Notes: generated by a model not told the origin, from the sequence alone. Shown: positions 51,569 through 60,853, counted from the stretch's first letter. The stretch is 64,000 nt of DNA from Clostridia bacterium (GCA_017504165.1 JAFVRR010000003.1:1-64000), one strand, 5' to 3'. Translations and numbers: made by a program.

Positions 51569-52465
51569 ATGTATGAATACATATTGTTAGCGTGTTCGCT
51601 ATTTGCAGTCGTACTCGGTACAGTTATTAAAAAATACTATATGAGAGAATCCGTTAAAGGGTTAACTCCGGTATTTTTATATAACGCAATTACCGGTTTA
51701 GTGTCTGCAATTATCATATTTTTTTGGGGTGGAATTGATAAAGTTTCATTATTTACTTTGCTACTTGGCATAGTTTTTGGTCTTATTACGACTTTGCAAA
51801 CTATAACGCTATTAAAGGCAATGGAAATAGGTCCAATGTCGTATACAACGCTTATTAATTCTTTTTCTACGTTAATTCCTACTTTATCCGGTGCTTTATT
51901 CTTTAACGAAAAGATAGAATTAGTACATATTTTCGGCATAATTTTAATGATAATAAGTTTTATTTTATCGGTTGATAAGTCGAAAAATAACGATTCTGCA
52001 TCAATAAAATGGCTTATTTATAGTATTATTGCTTTCCTTTGCACAGGTGCTATCGGTGTAATGCAAAAAATTCATCAAAGTTCTGATTATAAGGGTGAAT
52101 TAAACGCATTTTTAGTGTTGGCATTTGTAGTTTCGTTTGTTTTTGCTATAATTTTAACTTTATTGTTTAGTAAAAAAGAGAATAACCCTATATTACAAAA
52201 AAATCAAAGTGGTAAAGTAAACTATATAATTTTATTAGTAATTGTTATTGCGGGCGCATGCGTTGCAGTTAATAACAAACTTAACTTGTATTTATCCGGC
52301 GTTATGGATAGCGCGGTATTTTTCCCAATAGTTAGCGGTGGTGGTTTAGTTTTAACAACTATATCGGCGCTTATAGTATTTAAAGAAAAACTTACTAAAA
52401 AACAATGGGCTGGAATAATAATTGGAATATTATCGGTTATACTTTTATGTAATCCGTTTAGATAA
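51569..52465 (+). CDS. DMT/EamA-family transporter
   Basis: About 298 residues with ten membrane helices in two EamA halves: SALFFNEKIELVHIFGIILMIISFIL ends the first, and AVFFPIVSGGGLVLTTISALIVFKEKL the second. DMT relatives such as GlcU and RhaT import sugars, and this gene follows the intracellular alpha-galactosidase directly, so sugar uptake is plausible; export of metabolites is the other option. The start is the ATG at 51569; the longer frame uses a GTG at 51557. A terminator follows. Confidence 0.78.
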   Translation: MYEYILLACSLFAVVLGTVIKKYYMRESVKGLTPVFLYNAITGLVSAIIIFFWGGIDKVSLFTLLLGIVFGLITTLQTITLLKAMEIGPMSYTTLINSFSTLIPTLSGALFFNEKIELVHIFGIILMIISFILSVDKSKNNDSASIKWLIYSIIAFLCTGAIGVMQKIHQSSDYKGELNAFLVLAFVVSFVFAIILTLLFSKKENNPILQKNQSGKVNYIILLVIVIAGACVAVNNKLNLYLSGVMDSAVFFPIVSGGGLVLTTISALIVFKEKLTKKQWAGIIIGILSVILLCNPFR

Positions 52466-52497
52466 AAATAAGCAGGCAAATGCCTGCTTTTATTTTT
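52464..52497. terminator. Bidirectional terminator
   Basis: AAAAATAAGCAGGCA (52464-52478) pairs with TGCCTGCTTTTATTTTT. It serves the DMT gene and the convergent propeller-like gene. Confidence 0.9.
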
Positions 52498-52547
52498 AGA
52501 AAAATATTTAAAATTACTTTATATAATCGAAAAATATAAATAAAATT

Positions 52548-53711
52548 CTATTTTAAAACCGATATTGTAGTTGCAAGTTTGCATTCGGTTAATTTTTCCG
52601 TTTTTTTACCATCGGTTTTAAGTATGTATTTTCCGTTGCTTACTATAAAATTGCCATCATTGTCAAAGTCATATGCAATAACACCTTTACAAATTACTTC
52701 AATTTCGCCATTTTTTAAAAACTTAACAAGTTCGTAATTTCTTGGAATAATGCCAGCAAAATCTCCAGAGTGTTTTTTGTTTAGTTTATATTCTTTATCG
52801 GCGTAAATTAAATTGCCTTCAATAAATATTTGTTTTGGGTTTTTCTCGTTATTTTTTGCGGGATTTGAAGATTTTTCGGTAAAACCTTTGCCTGTATAGG
52901 CTTTAGTAAATGATTCAAACATATAATAAATTGCCTTCACAAGTCTAAAAGGTATAAGCAATATATTTAAAAATAAATTATCGTTATTCTTATCTTTAAT
53001 CGGCTTTCTTATTGCAAAAATTTCGCCGTTTTTATTTTGTTTTGGTTTAATAAAGGAGTAATTTTCACTAGCAAACAGTTCCTCAACTTCTCCAGCGTAA
53101 ACGTTATAAGTAAAAATAGAAGAAGGAGAGTATTCAACAAAGTTTCCATTATAATCTCTACCAACGCCTTTTGACGAGAATAATATCACACCGTCGTCAC
53201 TTTCCGAATACGACGGATATTCATCGCAACTATCACCTGCGGTAACTTCTATAAAATCATTGTCTTTTTTAGAAAAAATGGCAAGGTGAGAAATGAGCGC
53301 GTCTTTTGATATGGTTAAAGCAATATTTTCATTTTTTTGTGATGCACCTTTAATTATTAATGAATTATCGTGTAAAATATGGCTTTCACTTGACTGTTTA
53401 GATTGTAAATTTTTACCATAAATTGCTGAAATATCATTAATAAATAACGAATAATTGATATTGTTTTCATCTAAAAATTGAAGTGATGTGATTTCACTTC
53501 TAATTATCTCGTTTGCTTGAGAATTTCTTAAATGCTCAATCGCATCACCACGGAACTGAGCGCCTGCTCCACTGTGTTTCCAGGCGTCTTTTTCCGTTTC
53601 GCGTATGCTAGTTTCGATGTATCGGTCAAAAAAGTCTAAACTGTATTCAGTAGTTTTGCCTTCATCGTATTTTACTATTTTCATTCCATCGTTAAATATA
53701 AATTTGCTCAT
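52548..53711 (-). CDS. Unknown beta-propeller-like protein with a central hydrophobic segment
   Basis: A 387-residue protein I cannot assign to a family. The middle looks like TolB/PD40-type propeller blades (DSCDEYPSYSESDDGVILFSS, SSIFTYNVYAGEVEELF, NGEIFAIRKP). These are followed by a hydrophobic stretch at about 248-270 (NLFLNILLIPFRLVKAIYYMF), a charged linker, and further blade-like repeats to the end. No signal peptide. The ATG lies six bases after a TATAAT box and has no ribosome-binding site, so it is probably leaderless. It may bind or monitor a membrane-associated partner; this is only a guess. Confidence 0.55.
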   Translation of the reverse strand: MSKFIFNDGMKIVKYDEGKTTEYSLDFFDRYIETSIRETEKDAWKHSGAGAQFRGDAIEHLRNSQANEIIRSEITSLQFLDENNINYSLFINDISAIYGKNLQSKQSSESHILHDNSLIIKGASQKNENIALTISKDALISHLAIFSKKDNDFIEVTAGDSCDEYPSYSESDDGVILFSSKGVGRDYNGNFVEYSPSSIFTYNVYAGEVEELFASENYSFIKPKQNKNGEIFAIRKPIKDKNNDNLFLNILLIPFRLVKAIYYMFESFTKAYTGKGFTEKSSNPAKNNEKNPKQIFIEGNLIYADKEYKLNKKHSGDFAGIIPRNYELVKFLKNGEIEVICKGVIAYDFDNDGNFIVSNGKYILKTDGKKTEKLTECKLATTISVLK

Positions 53712-53717
53712 GATTTT

Positions 53718-53746
53718 ATTATATAATATCTAAATTTAAAAATCAA
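53718..53746 (-). promoter_or_regulatory. Promoter of the propeller-like gene, predicted leaderless
   Basis: On the complement, TTGATT (53741-53746), 17 bases, TATAAT (53718-53723), with the ATG six bases further. Confidence 0.7.
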
Positions 53747-53753
53747 TAATATC

Positions 53754-53782
53754 TTGAAAAATTTACTTTTTTATTGTATAAT
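53754..53782 (+). promoter_or_regulatory. Promoter of the MBL-fold gene
   Basis: TTGAAA (53754-53759), 17 bases, TATAAT (53777-53782). Confidence 0.75.
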
Positions 53783-53811
53783 TATATATAAGAAATGTAA
53801 GGAGTTAACGT

Positions 53812-54975
53812 ATGGCTAAAAGAAAATCTAAAAAAAGACATTTTACTAAAACACTATCACTTATTTTAATTGTATTTATTGCTATAATATCACTAATCTT
53901 TTATCTAAACCCCGGGCTTTATAATAATTTGAACGACCTTATTAATAAAGGTGATACAAATTCTTTAATTTCTAATATAAATCGCGATAATTATTACGCC
54001 AAAGAAAACAATCCGTTTTTAGTTCATTTTATTGATATTGGTCAAGGCGATGCTATATTTATAGAGTTTCCCGATAACAAAACTATGCTTATAGATTCTG
54101 GAGATAATAAAAGCGAAAACAACAATACACTAGTAAATTATATTTTAGATCTTGGCGTTGAAACTATAGATTACGTAGTGGCAACTCACGCCGATGCCGA
54201 TCATATTGGCGGAATGGATAATATTTTTTATAATTTTAACGTTAAAAAGGTGTTTAGACCTTACGTATTATATTCGGGAGATGATTACGAGTTTAAGGAT
54301 GATTACAATAAAGGCTCTATAGAGTATAAGCAAAAATCAAAAACTTACGGTAAGTTTTTGAACGATATTTTAAATGAAACTTACGAAGTTAACGGTAAAA
54401 CTCAAAAATGCGAATGGGAGTTTTTTAATTACAAAAGCGATTTTGGTACAAATATTATTTATAACGGCAAAACGACTTATTATACGGTAGATTTCTTAAC
54501 CCCAACTAAAAGTTTTAGCGAAATTTTATATGAAGATGCTAACGATTATTCGCCACTTATAAAAATCAGTTATTGTGATTTTGATATGCTTTTTACCGGC
54601 GATGCAGAAACCGATGCCGAACTTGACTTTGTAACCGCTTATTCTGAAAATGAAGAGTATGCAAAGTACGTTGACGTAGAATTACTTAAAGTCTCACATC
54701 ACGGGTCGGGGACTTCGACTACAGAATTGTTTTTAGACCTTGTAAAGCCTGAAATTGCCGTTATTTCTTGTGGTGAGGATAATAGTTATTATCATCCGCA
54801 CCAACAAGTATTAGATAGACTTTTTGAAAATAATTGTTTTACGTTATATAGAACGGATAAAAATGGGCATATAGTTCTTTCGATTAATAATTTGGGTGAA
54901 TATGAGATCGACGTAATTAATGAAAACGTTGATGATAATTTCATCGCACCTGAAAAACCTAATACAAATGATTAA
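53812..54975 (+). CDS. Membrane-anchored metallo-beta-lactamase-fold hydrolase, ComEC-like
   Basis: A 387-residue protein with a basic N-terminus, one membrane helix (about 16-33) and a metallo-beta-lactamase domain: HFIDIGQGDAIFIEFP, THADADHIGGM (metal ligands), LFTGDAE and VSHHGSGTST. This is the order of the ComEC C-terminal nuclease domain, here without the ComEC channel. It would act outside the cell, perhaps on DNA or another phosphodiester. AAGGAG precedes the ATG. It lies directly upstream of the sporulation sigma-F operon but ends at its own terminator. Confidence 0.82.
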   Translation: MAKRKSKKRHFTKTLSLILIVFIAIISLIFYLNPGLYNNLNDLINKGDTNSLISNINRDNYYAKENNPFLVHFIDIGQGDAIFIEFPDNKTMLIDSGDNKSENNNTLVNYILDLGVETIDYVVATHADADHIGGMDNIFYNFNVKKVFRPYVLYSGDDYEFKDDYNKGSIEYKQKSKTYGKFLNDILNETYEVNGKTQKCEWEFFNYKSDFGTNIIYNGKTTYYTVDFLTPTKSFSEILYEDANDYSPLIKISYCDFDMLFTGDAETDAELDFVTAYSENEEYAKYVDVELLKVSHHGSGTSTTELFLDLVKPEIAVISCGEDNSYYHPHQQVLDRLFENNCFTLYRTDKNGHIVLSINNLGEYEIDVINENVDDNFIAPEKPNTND

Positions 54976-54995
54976 AATTTAATATTTTTTAAATT

Positions 54996-55034
54996 AGTCC
55001 TAAACAAGTTAATTTGTTTAGGGCTTTTTATTTT
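54996..55034 (+). terminator. Terminator of the MBL-fold gene
   Basis: AGTCCTAAACAA (54996-55007) pairs with TTGTTTAGGGCT, then a T run. Confidence 0.85.
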
Positions 55035-55121
55035 ACAATTTATACCAAAATAATATAAAAAAGGGTAATTTTATATAAATTTTATATGCTAATATCTAAT
55101 AAGTAATTGTAAGGAGAAATT

Positions 55122-55430
55122 ATGAAAATTAAATACCAACGTTTAGGTGGAGATACTTATATATATCTAAATGGAGAATTAGACGAGTGTTCGGCGTCAA
55201 AAACTCGCGAAATTATAGATGATATTATATCAAAACCTTTAGTAAAAAATAAAGTAATATTCAATTTTTCTAGCGTAACTTTTATGGATAGTACGGGTAT
55301 AGGAATGTTAATTGGAAGGTATAAAAAATTAAAGTCTAAAGGAGTTCCAATTTATATTCAAAATCCTAGTAGCGAGGCGGACAAAATTTTAGAAATATCC
55401 GGACTTTATAAGATTATGCCAAAAATTTGA
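55122..55430 (+). CDS. spoIIAA: Anti-anti-sigma factor SpoIIAA
   Basis: Releases sigma-F from SpoIIAB in the forespore. The 102 residues form a STAS domain with the phosphorylated serine S57 in FMDSTGIGMLIGR, and the N-terminal GELDECSASK. AAGGAG precedes the ATG. It heads the spoIIAA-spoIIAB-sigF operon, strong evidence that the organism makes endospores. In Bacillus dacF precedes it; here an MBL-fold gene does. A sigma-H-type promoter is expected upstream but I could not identify one with confidence. Confidence 0.95.
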   Translation: MKIKYQRLGGDTYIYLNGELDECSASKTREIIDDIISKPLVKNKVIFNFSSVTFMDSTGIGMLIGRYKKLKSKGVPIYIQNPSSEADKILEISGLYKIMPKI

Positions 55431-55439
55431 GGTAGACGT

Positions 55440-55859
55440 ATGTACAATAAAATGAGTTTAAATTTTTTATCTTTATCTGAAAATGAAGCGTTTGCGCGAA
55501 ACGTTATAGCAATGTTTAGCCTTTCAATTAATCCTACGCTTAATGAAATTAGCGACGTAAAAACTGCAGTAAGCGAAGCAGTTACTAACGCGATTGTTCA
55601 CGGTTATCCCGATACCGTTGGAAGTATAGACGTTGAGGCGGAAATACAAGACGATATATTACATATTATTATAAGGGATTATGGCGTTGGCATAAATAAC
55701 GTTGAAGAAGTTTTAGAGCCTTTTTATACTACTAAACCCGAAGAAGAAAGGTCGGGCATGGGCTTTACCATAATGAAAAATTTTATGGATAAAGTTACGG
55801 TTGAAAGTAAAATTAACAAAGGTACGATTGTTAAAATGACTAAAACGTTTAAAAAATAA
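55440..55859 (+). CDS. spoIIAB: Anti-sigma-F factor and kinase SpoIIAB
   Basis: Binds sigma-F and phosphorylates SpoIIAA. The 139 residues show the GHKL ATPase motifs: N-box SEAVTNAIVHGYPD, DYGVGI and the G2 region RSGMGFTIMKNFMD. GAGG lies before the ATG. It sits between spoIIAA and sigF with short spacing, so all three are cotranscribed. Confidence 0.95.
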   Translation: MYNKMSLNFLSLSENEAFARNVIAMFSLSINPTLNEISDVKTAVSEAVTNAIVHGYPDTVGSIDVEAEIQDDILHIIIRDYGVGINNVEEVLEPFYTTKPEEERSGMGFTIMKNFMDKVTVESKINKGTIVKMTKTFKK

Positions 55860-55875
55860 CGCCAAAAGGTGAGGT

Positions 55876-56604
55876 ATGCTTTCGTTTGAAGAGACAATTT
55901 TTCACATAAGAAAAGCAAAACTTGGAGATAATGAAAGTAAAGAAATATTAATAAAGAATAACGTATTACTTATAAAAAGTATAGTTAATAGATTTAGAAA
56001 TAAAGGTGTTGATTACGATGATTTGTTTCAATTAGGCTCGGTAGGACTATTAAAAGCCATTTACAATTTTGACGAAAAGTTTGGGGTTAGGTTTTCAACT
56101 TATGCAGTGCCTATGATAATTGGAGAAATTAAGCGTTTTTTAAGAGACGACGGCGAAATTAAAGTTTCAAGAATTATCAAAATGCAGGCTATAAACATTT
56201 CAAGGTTTATTGAAAACTATCTAAAAGAAAAGGGCGTAGAACCTACTGTTGAAGAAATAAGTATAGGATTAAATATAGACAAAGAAGAAGTTGTTTTTGC
56301 GATTGATTCAACTAAACTTACAGTTTCTCTTTATGAAAAGGTAAACGACGGCGAAGATAAATCGCAAACTTTAATCGATAAAATTCCATCAAATTTTACT
56401 GAAGATGATTACGTTGATAAACTCTTTTTAAAAAATTTAATTAGTAAATTAACTTTAAGAGAGCAACAAATTATTCACCTTAGGTATTTTAAAGATAAAA
56501 CGCAAGGCGAAGTTGCTAAAATTTTAGGTGTGTCACAAGTACAAGTTTCTAGGCTTGAAAACAGGATACTAAATTCATTAAAAGAGAAATACGTAGCAAA
56601 ATAA
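55876..56604 (+). CDS. sigF: Forespore sigma factor SigF
   Basis: Directs early forespore transcription. The 242 residues carry region 2 (NRGVDYDDLFQLGSVGLL-type, here NKGVDYDDLFQLG; FDEKFGVRFSTYAVPMIIGEI), region 3 and region 4 (LREQQIIHLRYFKDKTQGEVA, then VSQVQVSRLENR helix-turn-helix). AGGTGAGG precedes the ATG. A terminator closes the operon at 56604. The family match is to sporulation sigma factors; the position after spoIIAB identifies it as SigF rather than SigG. Confidence 0.95.
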   Translation: MLSFEETIFHIRKAKLGDNESKEILIKNNVLLIKSIVNRFRNKGVDYDDLFQLGSVGLLKAIYNFDEKFGVRFSTYAVPMIIGEIKRFLRDDGEIKVSRIIKMQAINISRFIENYLKEKGVEPTVEEISIGLNIDKEEVVFAIDSTKLTVSLYEKVNDGEDKSQTLIDKIPSNFTEDDYVDKLFLKNLISKLTLREQQIIHLRYFKDKTQGEVAKILGVSQVQVSRLENRILNSLKEKYVAK

Positions 56605-56636
56605 AAATACTTGAATTACTCAAGTATTTTTTTTGT
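56604..56636. terminator. Terminator between sigF and pgsA
   Basis: AAAATACTTGA (56604-56614), loop ATTAC, TCAAGTATTTT (56620-56630), then T. It overlaps the end of the convergent pgsA. Confidence 0.85.
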
Positions 56637-57161
56637 TGTTTTTATATTATTTATCGTGTAGCCGATTAATGATCCAATAACGACTATTTCATTTATAATA
56701 ATTAAAAAAATAGACAAATTTAATGGTAAATTAGGGACTAATATAAAAGTTAGTATAGTTAAATACAGTAAAACGGTTGATATCTTACCAAACCATTTAG
56801 CGCTATATGTCGTGCCGGTTTTTTTAATAATAATTATTCCTTCTATACCCATTATAATCTCTTTAAGTATAAAAATAACAAGTAAAGGCGTGATAGCTGG
56901 GGTTTTAAGGGTAATTGCAAAAAGAATAAATAAAATGGTCATTTTGTCGGCAATAGGATCTAACGCTTTTCCTAAATCGCTTACCATATTAAATTTTCTT
57001 GCAATAAAGCCGTCGACAACGTCTGTTATTCCTGATATAACAATTAATATTGCAGAGGCTATAAATTTTTTTATAGAGTAACTCCACACGATAAAAGGAA
57101 TTAATGCTAATCTTAATAATGAAAGGATATTGGGTATTGTTAAAATTTGTTTACTGTTCAT
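56616..57161 (-). CDS. pgsA: CDP-diacylglycerol-glycerol-3-phosphate 3-phosphatidyltransferase
   Basis: Makes phosphatidylglycerol phosphate in the membrane. The 181 residues form about five membrane helices, and the CDP-alcohol phosphotransferase motif is complete: DVVDGFIARKF followed by DLGKALDPIADK, with the acidic metal ligands. TIPNILSLLRLALIPF near the start is typical. AAGGTGA lies before the ATG, and a TATAAT box lies only about 11 bases upstream, so the leader is very short. Convergent with sigF. Confidence 0.9.
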   Translation of the reverse strand: MNSKQILTIPNILSLLRLALIPFIVWSYSIKKFIASAILIVISGITDVVDGFIARKFNMVSDLGKALDPIADKMTILFILFAITLKTPAITPLLVIFILKEIIMGIEGIIIIKKTGTTYSAKWFGKISTVLLYLTILTFILVPNLPLNLSIFLIIINEIVVIGSLIGYTINNIKTTKKILE

Positions 57162-57224
57162 TTTTTCACCTTATTATATTTTTATTAACAATACAACAAA
57201 ATGTTAAACTGAAAATAAATAAAA

Positions 57225-57243
57225 ACGCCCAAATTTTGGGCGT
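57225..57243 (-). terminator. Terminator of the AraC gene
   Basis: ACGCCCAA (57225-57232) pairs with TTGGGCGT (57236-57243); on the reverse strand the stem is followed by a T-rich run. Confidence 0.75.
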
Positions 57244-57247
57244 AGAG

Positions 57248-57988
57248 TTAAAATTTGATATTAAAATCACTAGGCGAAAAGCCATAAACTTTTTTAAATG
57301 CGCGAGAAAAATACTTTTCATCGTTAAATCCGCTAGCAAAAGCAATTTCCTTAATAGTATATTTACCGTTAGATAACAAATTTAATGCGACGTTAAGGCG
57401 TTGTTTAATAATGTATTCTTTAACTCCCATATTAAAATACTTGTTAAAATGCCTTTGTAAAGTAGAACGGCTAATATGCGCTCTGTTACAAATTTCTTCA
57501 ACGGTTAATTGTGGTGTTGTTAAGTTGCTTTTTATATAATTTATAACCTCTAAAATTTCAGTATTAGTAAAAAGAGTTGAGTGGTCTTCTTCAAAAATTG
57601 TAAGAATATCGTAAACGTAAGATTTAAGTTTGTTGTAAGAGTGGGTAGTTTTCCATAGTGACATTGCGCTAATGAATTTACTTTTTAATTGTTCTACGTT
57701 GTTAGACGTTAATTTTTGAACTTCATCGCAATTACAATCCAATAAGTGAAAAACAATACTTTCACTAAACGAATAGTCCACTTTATATCCGCAGTTAGCG
57801 GGGATAAAGAGAACGTCACCCTCATTTATTGTTATTTTTTCTTCATTAACGTAAAAAGTTGCATTTCCACTTAATCTATAAGATAATGCGGAAAACGGGC
57901 GTGGGGCAACGTCAAGTAAACCGTTTTTATGTTGCCATTTTGCAATACCTAGAATTTTAAACGTTAAATTATCATCATTATATATCAT
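57248..57988 (-). CDS. AraC-family transcriptional regulator
   Basis: About 246 residues: an N-terminal cupin sensor (FYVNEEKITINEGDVLFIPANCG) and C-terminal paired helix-turn-helix units (LTVEEICNRAHISRSTLQRHFNK; YTIKEIAFASGFNDEKYFSRAFKK). The start is placed at 57988, the ATG six bases after an extended TGC plus TATAAT box; the longer frame starting at 58024 lies upstream of the promoter. No ribosome-binding site, so it is predicted to be leaderless. It is divergent from the GH10 and GH20 genes, its likely targets. Confidence 0.88.
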   Translation of the reverse strand: MIYNDDNLTFKILGIAKWQHKNGLLDVAPRPFSALSYRLSGNATFYVNEEKITINEGDVLFIPANCGYKVDYSFSESIVFHLLDCNCDEVQKLTSNNVEQLKSKFISAMSLWKTTHSYNKLKSYVYDILTIFEEDHSTLFTNTEILEVINYIKSNLTTPQLTVEEICNRAHISRSTLQRHFNKYFNMGVKEYIIKQRLNVALNLLSNGKYTIKEIAFASGFNDEKYFSRAFKKVYGFSPSDFNIKF

Positions 57989-57994
57989 AAAATT

Positions 57995-58003
57995 ATTATA
58001 GCA
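57995..58003 (-). promoter_or_regulatory. Extended -10 promoter of the AraC gene, predicted leaderless
   Basis: On the complement, TGC directly followed by TATAAT (57995-58000); the -35 position reads TGGACT. Confidence 0.65.
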
Positions 58004-58092
58004 TATTATGACTAAAAAGTCCACTTGTTTGAATAAAATTTAAGTTTAAAAATTAAATAGAATATTATAAAATTATTACAAGAGGGTATTTT

Positions 58093-59439
58093 ATGAATAT
58101 TCAAACAAAAAAAGATATTTGGCTTAAATATTATTACGGGCAAAAAGATTTTTTAGATAGTGAAATTAGCGATAGCATCAATAAGAACCGTAAAGGCGAT
58201 ATAGAGTTAACCGTTATTGATGAAAAAGGCAATCCTATAATAGATAAAGACGTAGAAATCACTTTAACAAACCACGAGTTTAAACATGGTTGTAATATTT
58301 TTTTACTTGACGAATTTAAAGATGAAAAACTTAACGAAAAATATCGTGAAACTTTTAGTAAATATTTTAACCTTGCAACAATTCCATTTTATTGGAATGA
58401 TTTAGAACCAACGCAAGGCAACCCGCGTTATGATATAAATAGCCCTAAAATATATCGTAGGCCTGCACCTGATTTATGCTTAGAATATTGTAACGAAAAG
58501 GGGATTGATGCAAAACTTCATTGCCTATTTTACGATAAATTTATTCCAGATTGGCTTCCAAAGAACGATATGAAACAAATGGAAGAACTTTACGAAAAAC
58601 GTTTTAAAGAAATTGCTGAAAGGTATAGTGGTAAACTTTACGAATTTGAAGTGTTTAATGAATTTTTGTCTGAGCCTGGATGGCAAAATAAATCAATAAT
58701 TTCTTCAAAAAGAGATATTATTGAATGGGTAATGAACTTAGCGCGTAAATACTTTAAAAATGACCTACTAATGTGTAACGACGGCAATTATATTCCGTCG
58801 CTTGCTTACTCTAAGTACCGTCACCCTTATTTTATGATGCTTGACGCTGCGATAAAAGGCGGTGTTAAATTTGATAAAATAGGTATACAAAATCACTGTT
58901 ATTTAGGTGTTAGTGCAACAAATCAAGAAGAATTAGAACAAGATATTTTAAATGGGCCTAATCCAACTAATATCTTTAATCCTGAAAAAATAAAGCAAGG
59001 TCTTGATATTTTAACCGCGTTTAATATTCCGTTAGAAATAACAGAAATTACAATTCCTACGTTAGGCGAAACCGTCGAAGATGAAGAAATTCAAGCAGAT
59101 TTACTTGAACTTTCGTATTCAGTATGGTTTGCAAATCCATTAGTCACTGGCGCAGTGTACTGGAATATGGTTGATGGGTATGCTTATAATTCTCCTACTT
59201 GGAACGAAAGTAATGGTCGTGGTGGGTTATTCAATAGTGATTTAACACCTAAAAAGTCAGCCGAAAGGTTAAGATATTTGTTTAAAGAAAAATGGCATAC
59301 AAATCTTAAACTTAAAACGGATAAAAACGGCAAAATTAAATTTAATGGTTTTTACGGTGATTATAATTTAACAGTTTCAGACAAAACTGCAAACTTTAAG
59401 TTAATAAAAAACAAAAAGGAGATATCTATAAAAATATAA
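58093..59439 (+). CDS. GH10 endo-beta-xylanase-like enzyme, cytoplasmic
   Basis: A 448-residue protein with an N-terminal beta-domain (RKGDIELTVIDEKGNPI) and a GH10 TIM barrel: the acid/base E190 in EVFNEF and the nucleophile E318 in ITEITIP. NLATIPFYWNDLEPTQG and HCLFYDKFIPDWLP are GH10-type substrate blocks. A short beta-domain follows at the C-terminus. There is no signal peptide, unusual for a xylanase, so it may cleave imported xylo-oligosaccharides. GAGGG precedes the ATG. It starts an operon with a GH20-like gene and a DMT transporter, divergent from an AraC gene. Confidence 0.82.
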   Translation: MNIQTKKDIWLKYYYGQKDFLDSEISDSINKNRKGDIELTVIDEKGNPIIDKDVEITLTNHEFKHGCNIFLLDEFKDEKLNEKYRETFSKYFNLATIPFYWNDLEPTQGNPRYDINSPKIYRRPAPDLCLEYCNEKGIDAKLHCLFYDKFIPDWLPKNDMKQMEELYEKRFKEIAERYSGKLYEFEVFNEFLSEPGWQNKSIISSKRDIIEWVMNLARKYFKNDLLMCNDGNYIPSLAYSKYRHPYFMMLDAAIKGGVKFDKIGIQNHCYLGVSATNQEELEQDILNGPNPTNIFNPEKIKQGLDILTAFNIPLEITEITIPTLGETVEDEEIQADLLELSYSVWFANPLVTGAVYWNMVDGYAYNSPTWNESNGRGGLFNSDLTPKKSAERLRYLFKEKWHTNLKLKTDKNGKIKFNGFYGDYNLTVSDKTANFKLIKNKKEISIKI

Positions 59440-59443
59440 AATT

Positions 59444-60853
59444 ATGATTTACTTAAATAATAACAAAAAATTAACTGGTGGCTCTTATACTTTTGACGGT
59501 AAAGTTAAAGCAATATCAAATAATGCGATAAATAAAGATATTTTTAAAGAGTTTTTTAGTAGGTTTTCTTATACATATTCTAGCCTTGAAATAACCGAAA
59601 TCAACTCTTTAGAATTTATTGTAGGAAATCCCCAAAAGATAGAACTTAACGGCAATTCTTACGCTATTAACGTTGATAACAACGGTATATATTTAGTTGG
59701 GGATAATACTAACTCTTTAATTTGGGCGTTTATGACGCTTATTGACCAAATTAAAATATGTGAAGAAAATAATAAAACTTCATTGCTAATAGAATGTTTT
59801 ACTTTAGCAGAAACTCCTCTAATTAAAAACCGTATCGTTCACTATTGCATTTTTCCCGAAACTAAACTTTACGAATTTGAAAGGTTTATAAGATTTTGCG
59901 GTGCATTAAAATATACGCATATTATATTAGAATTTTGGGGTATGATTAAATACGACGCACTTTCTGAACTTGCTTGGGATAACGCTTTTACCAAAGAAGA
60001 AATTAAACCTATTATAAATTTAGCAAACGATTTAGGTATTGAAGTTGTCCCTATGCTTAATTGTTGGGGGCATGCGTCAAGTTCAAGGGTTATTTTTGGT
60101 AAACACGTAGTTTTAGACCAAAATTTAAGTTTAGCGTCTTATTTTACTGAAGAAGGTTGGTGTTGGGATATTAAAAAAGATAAAGTTAAAATCCTTTTAT
60201 CTAAAATGCGTAACGAACTTATTGAACTTTGCGGAAGTGGCAATTATTTTCATATCGGTTGCGATGAAGCGTATAATTTTAACCTGCGCGACAAAGAAAA
60301 TATGGATTTAATTTGCGACTACGTTAACGAAATTGCTTTAGAGTTAAAAGAAAAAAACAGAAAAACTATTATGTGGGGGGATATGCTTATTTCTAGGCGT
60401 ACCGAATTCAATCCTAAAAATAGGTATTGTTGCTATTCTCCGTCAATTGATAGTGAAAAGTATATGCTAAATAAAATTAGTAAAGATATTATCATTGCAG
60501 ACTGGCAATACACTTGTGAATATGCACCGGTAGAGACTGCTTTAATTTTTAAAGATGCAGGGTTTAACGTAGCGCTTTGCCCTTGGGATAGAAGTGCAGA
60601 ACAACTTTATTCTTGTACTACAACTGTTAAAGATAGTGAACTTTTCGGGTTTATTCATACTACTTGGAACACTTTAGATATGGGTATGCCTTACGTTGCG
60701 ATGGCATCGGTTGCATCGTTTGAGAATAGCGCTCCGTCGCTTATGACAATGCGCCCAAGAACGGCAGGTTTATTAAGAAAAGTTTACGATTGTAAAGGCG
60801 AATATGAAAAATCTGGTTGGGCAAATATACAAACGGGTGTAGGTATAAAATGA
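59444..60853 (+). CDS. GH20 beta-N-acetylhexosaminidase-like enzyme
   Basis: A 469-residue protein with a small alpha/beta N-terminal domain (about 1-120) and a GH20 barrel. The catalytic Asp-Glu pair D274-E275 sits in FHIGCDEAYNF, and VVPMLNCWGHASS is the family pocket. ADWQYTCEYAP is later in the barrel. No signal peptide. It would remove terminal N-acetylglucosamine or N-acetylgalactosamine. It begins four bases after the GH10 stop and overlaps the DMT gene by four, so the three are one operon. Confidence 0.82.
   Translation: MIYLNNNKKLTGGSYTFDGKVKAISNNAINKDIFKEFFSRFSYTYSSLEITEINSLEFIVGNPQKIELNGNSYAINVDNNGIYLVGDNTNSLIWAFMTLIDQIKICEENNKTSLLIECFTLAETPLIKNRIVHYCIFPETKLYEFERFIRFCGALKYTHIILEFWGMIKYDALSELAWDNAFTKEEIKPIINLANDLGIEVVPMLNCWGHASSSRVIFGKHVVLDQNLSLASYFTEEGWCWDIKKDKVKILLSKMRNELIELCGSGNYFHIGCDEAYNFNLRDKENMDLICDYVNEIALELKEKNRKTIMWGDMLISRRTEFNPKNRYCCYSPSIDSEKYMLNKISKDIIIADWQYTCEYAPVETALIFKDAGFNVALCPWDRSAEQLYSCTTTVKDSELFGFIHTTWNTLDMGMPYVAMASVASFENSAPSLMTMRPRTAGLLRKVYDCKGEYEKSGWANIQTGVGIK

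Noticed and set aside
55062-55094. Sigma-H promoter before spoIIAA
   Set aside because: AGGGTAAT and CTAAT only loosely resemble the expected elements; not supported well enough to annotate.
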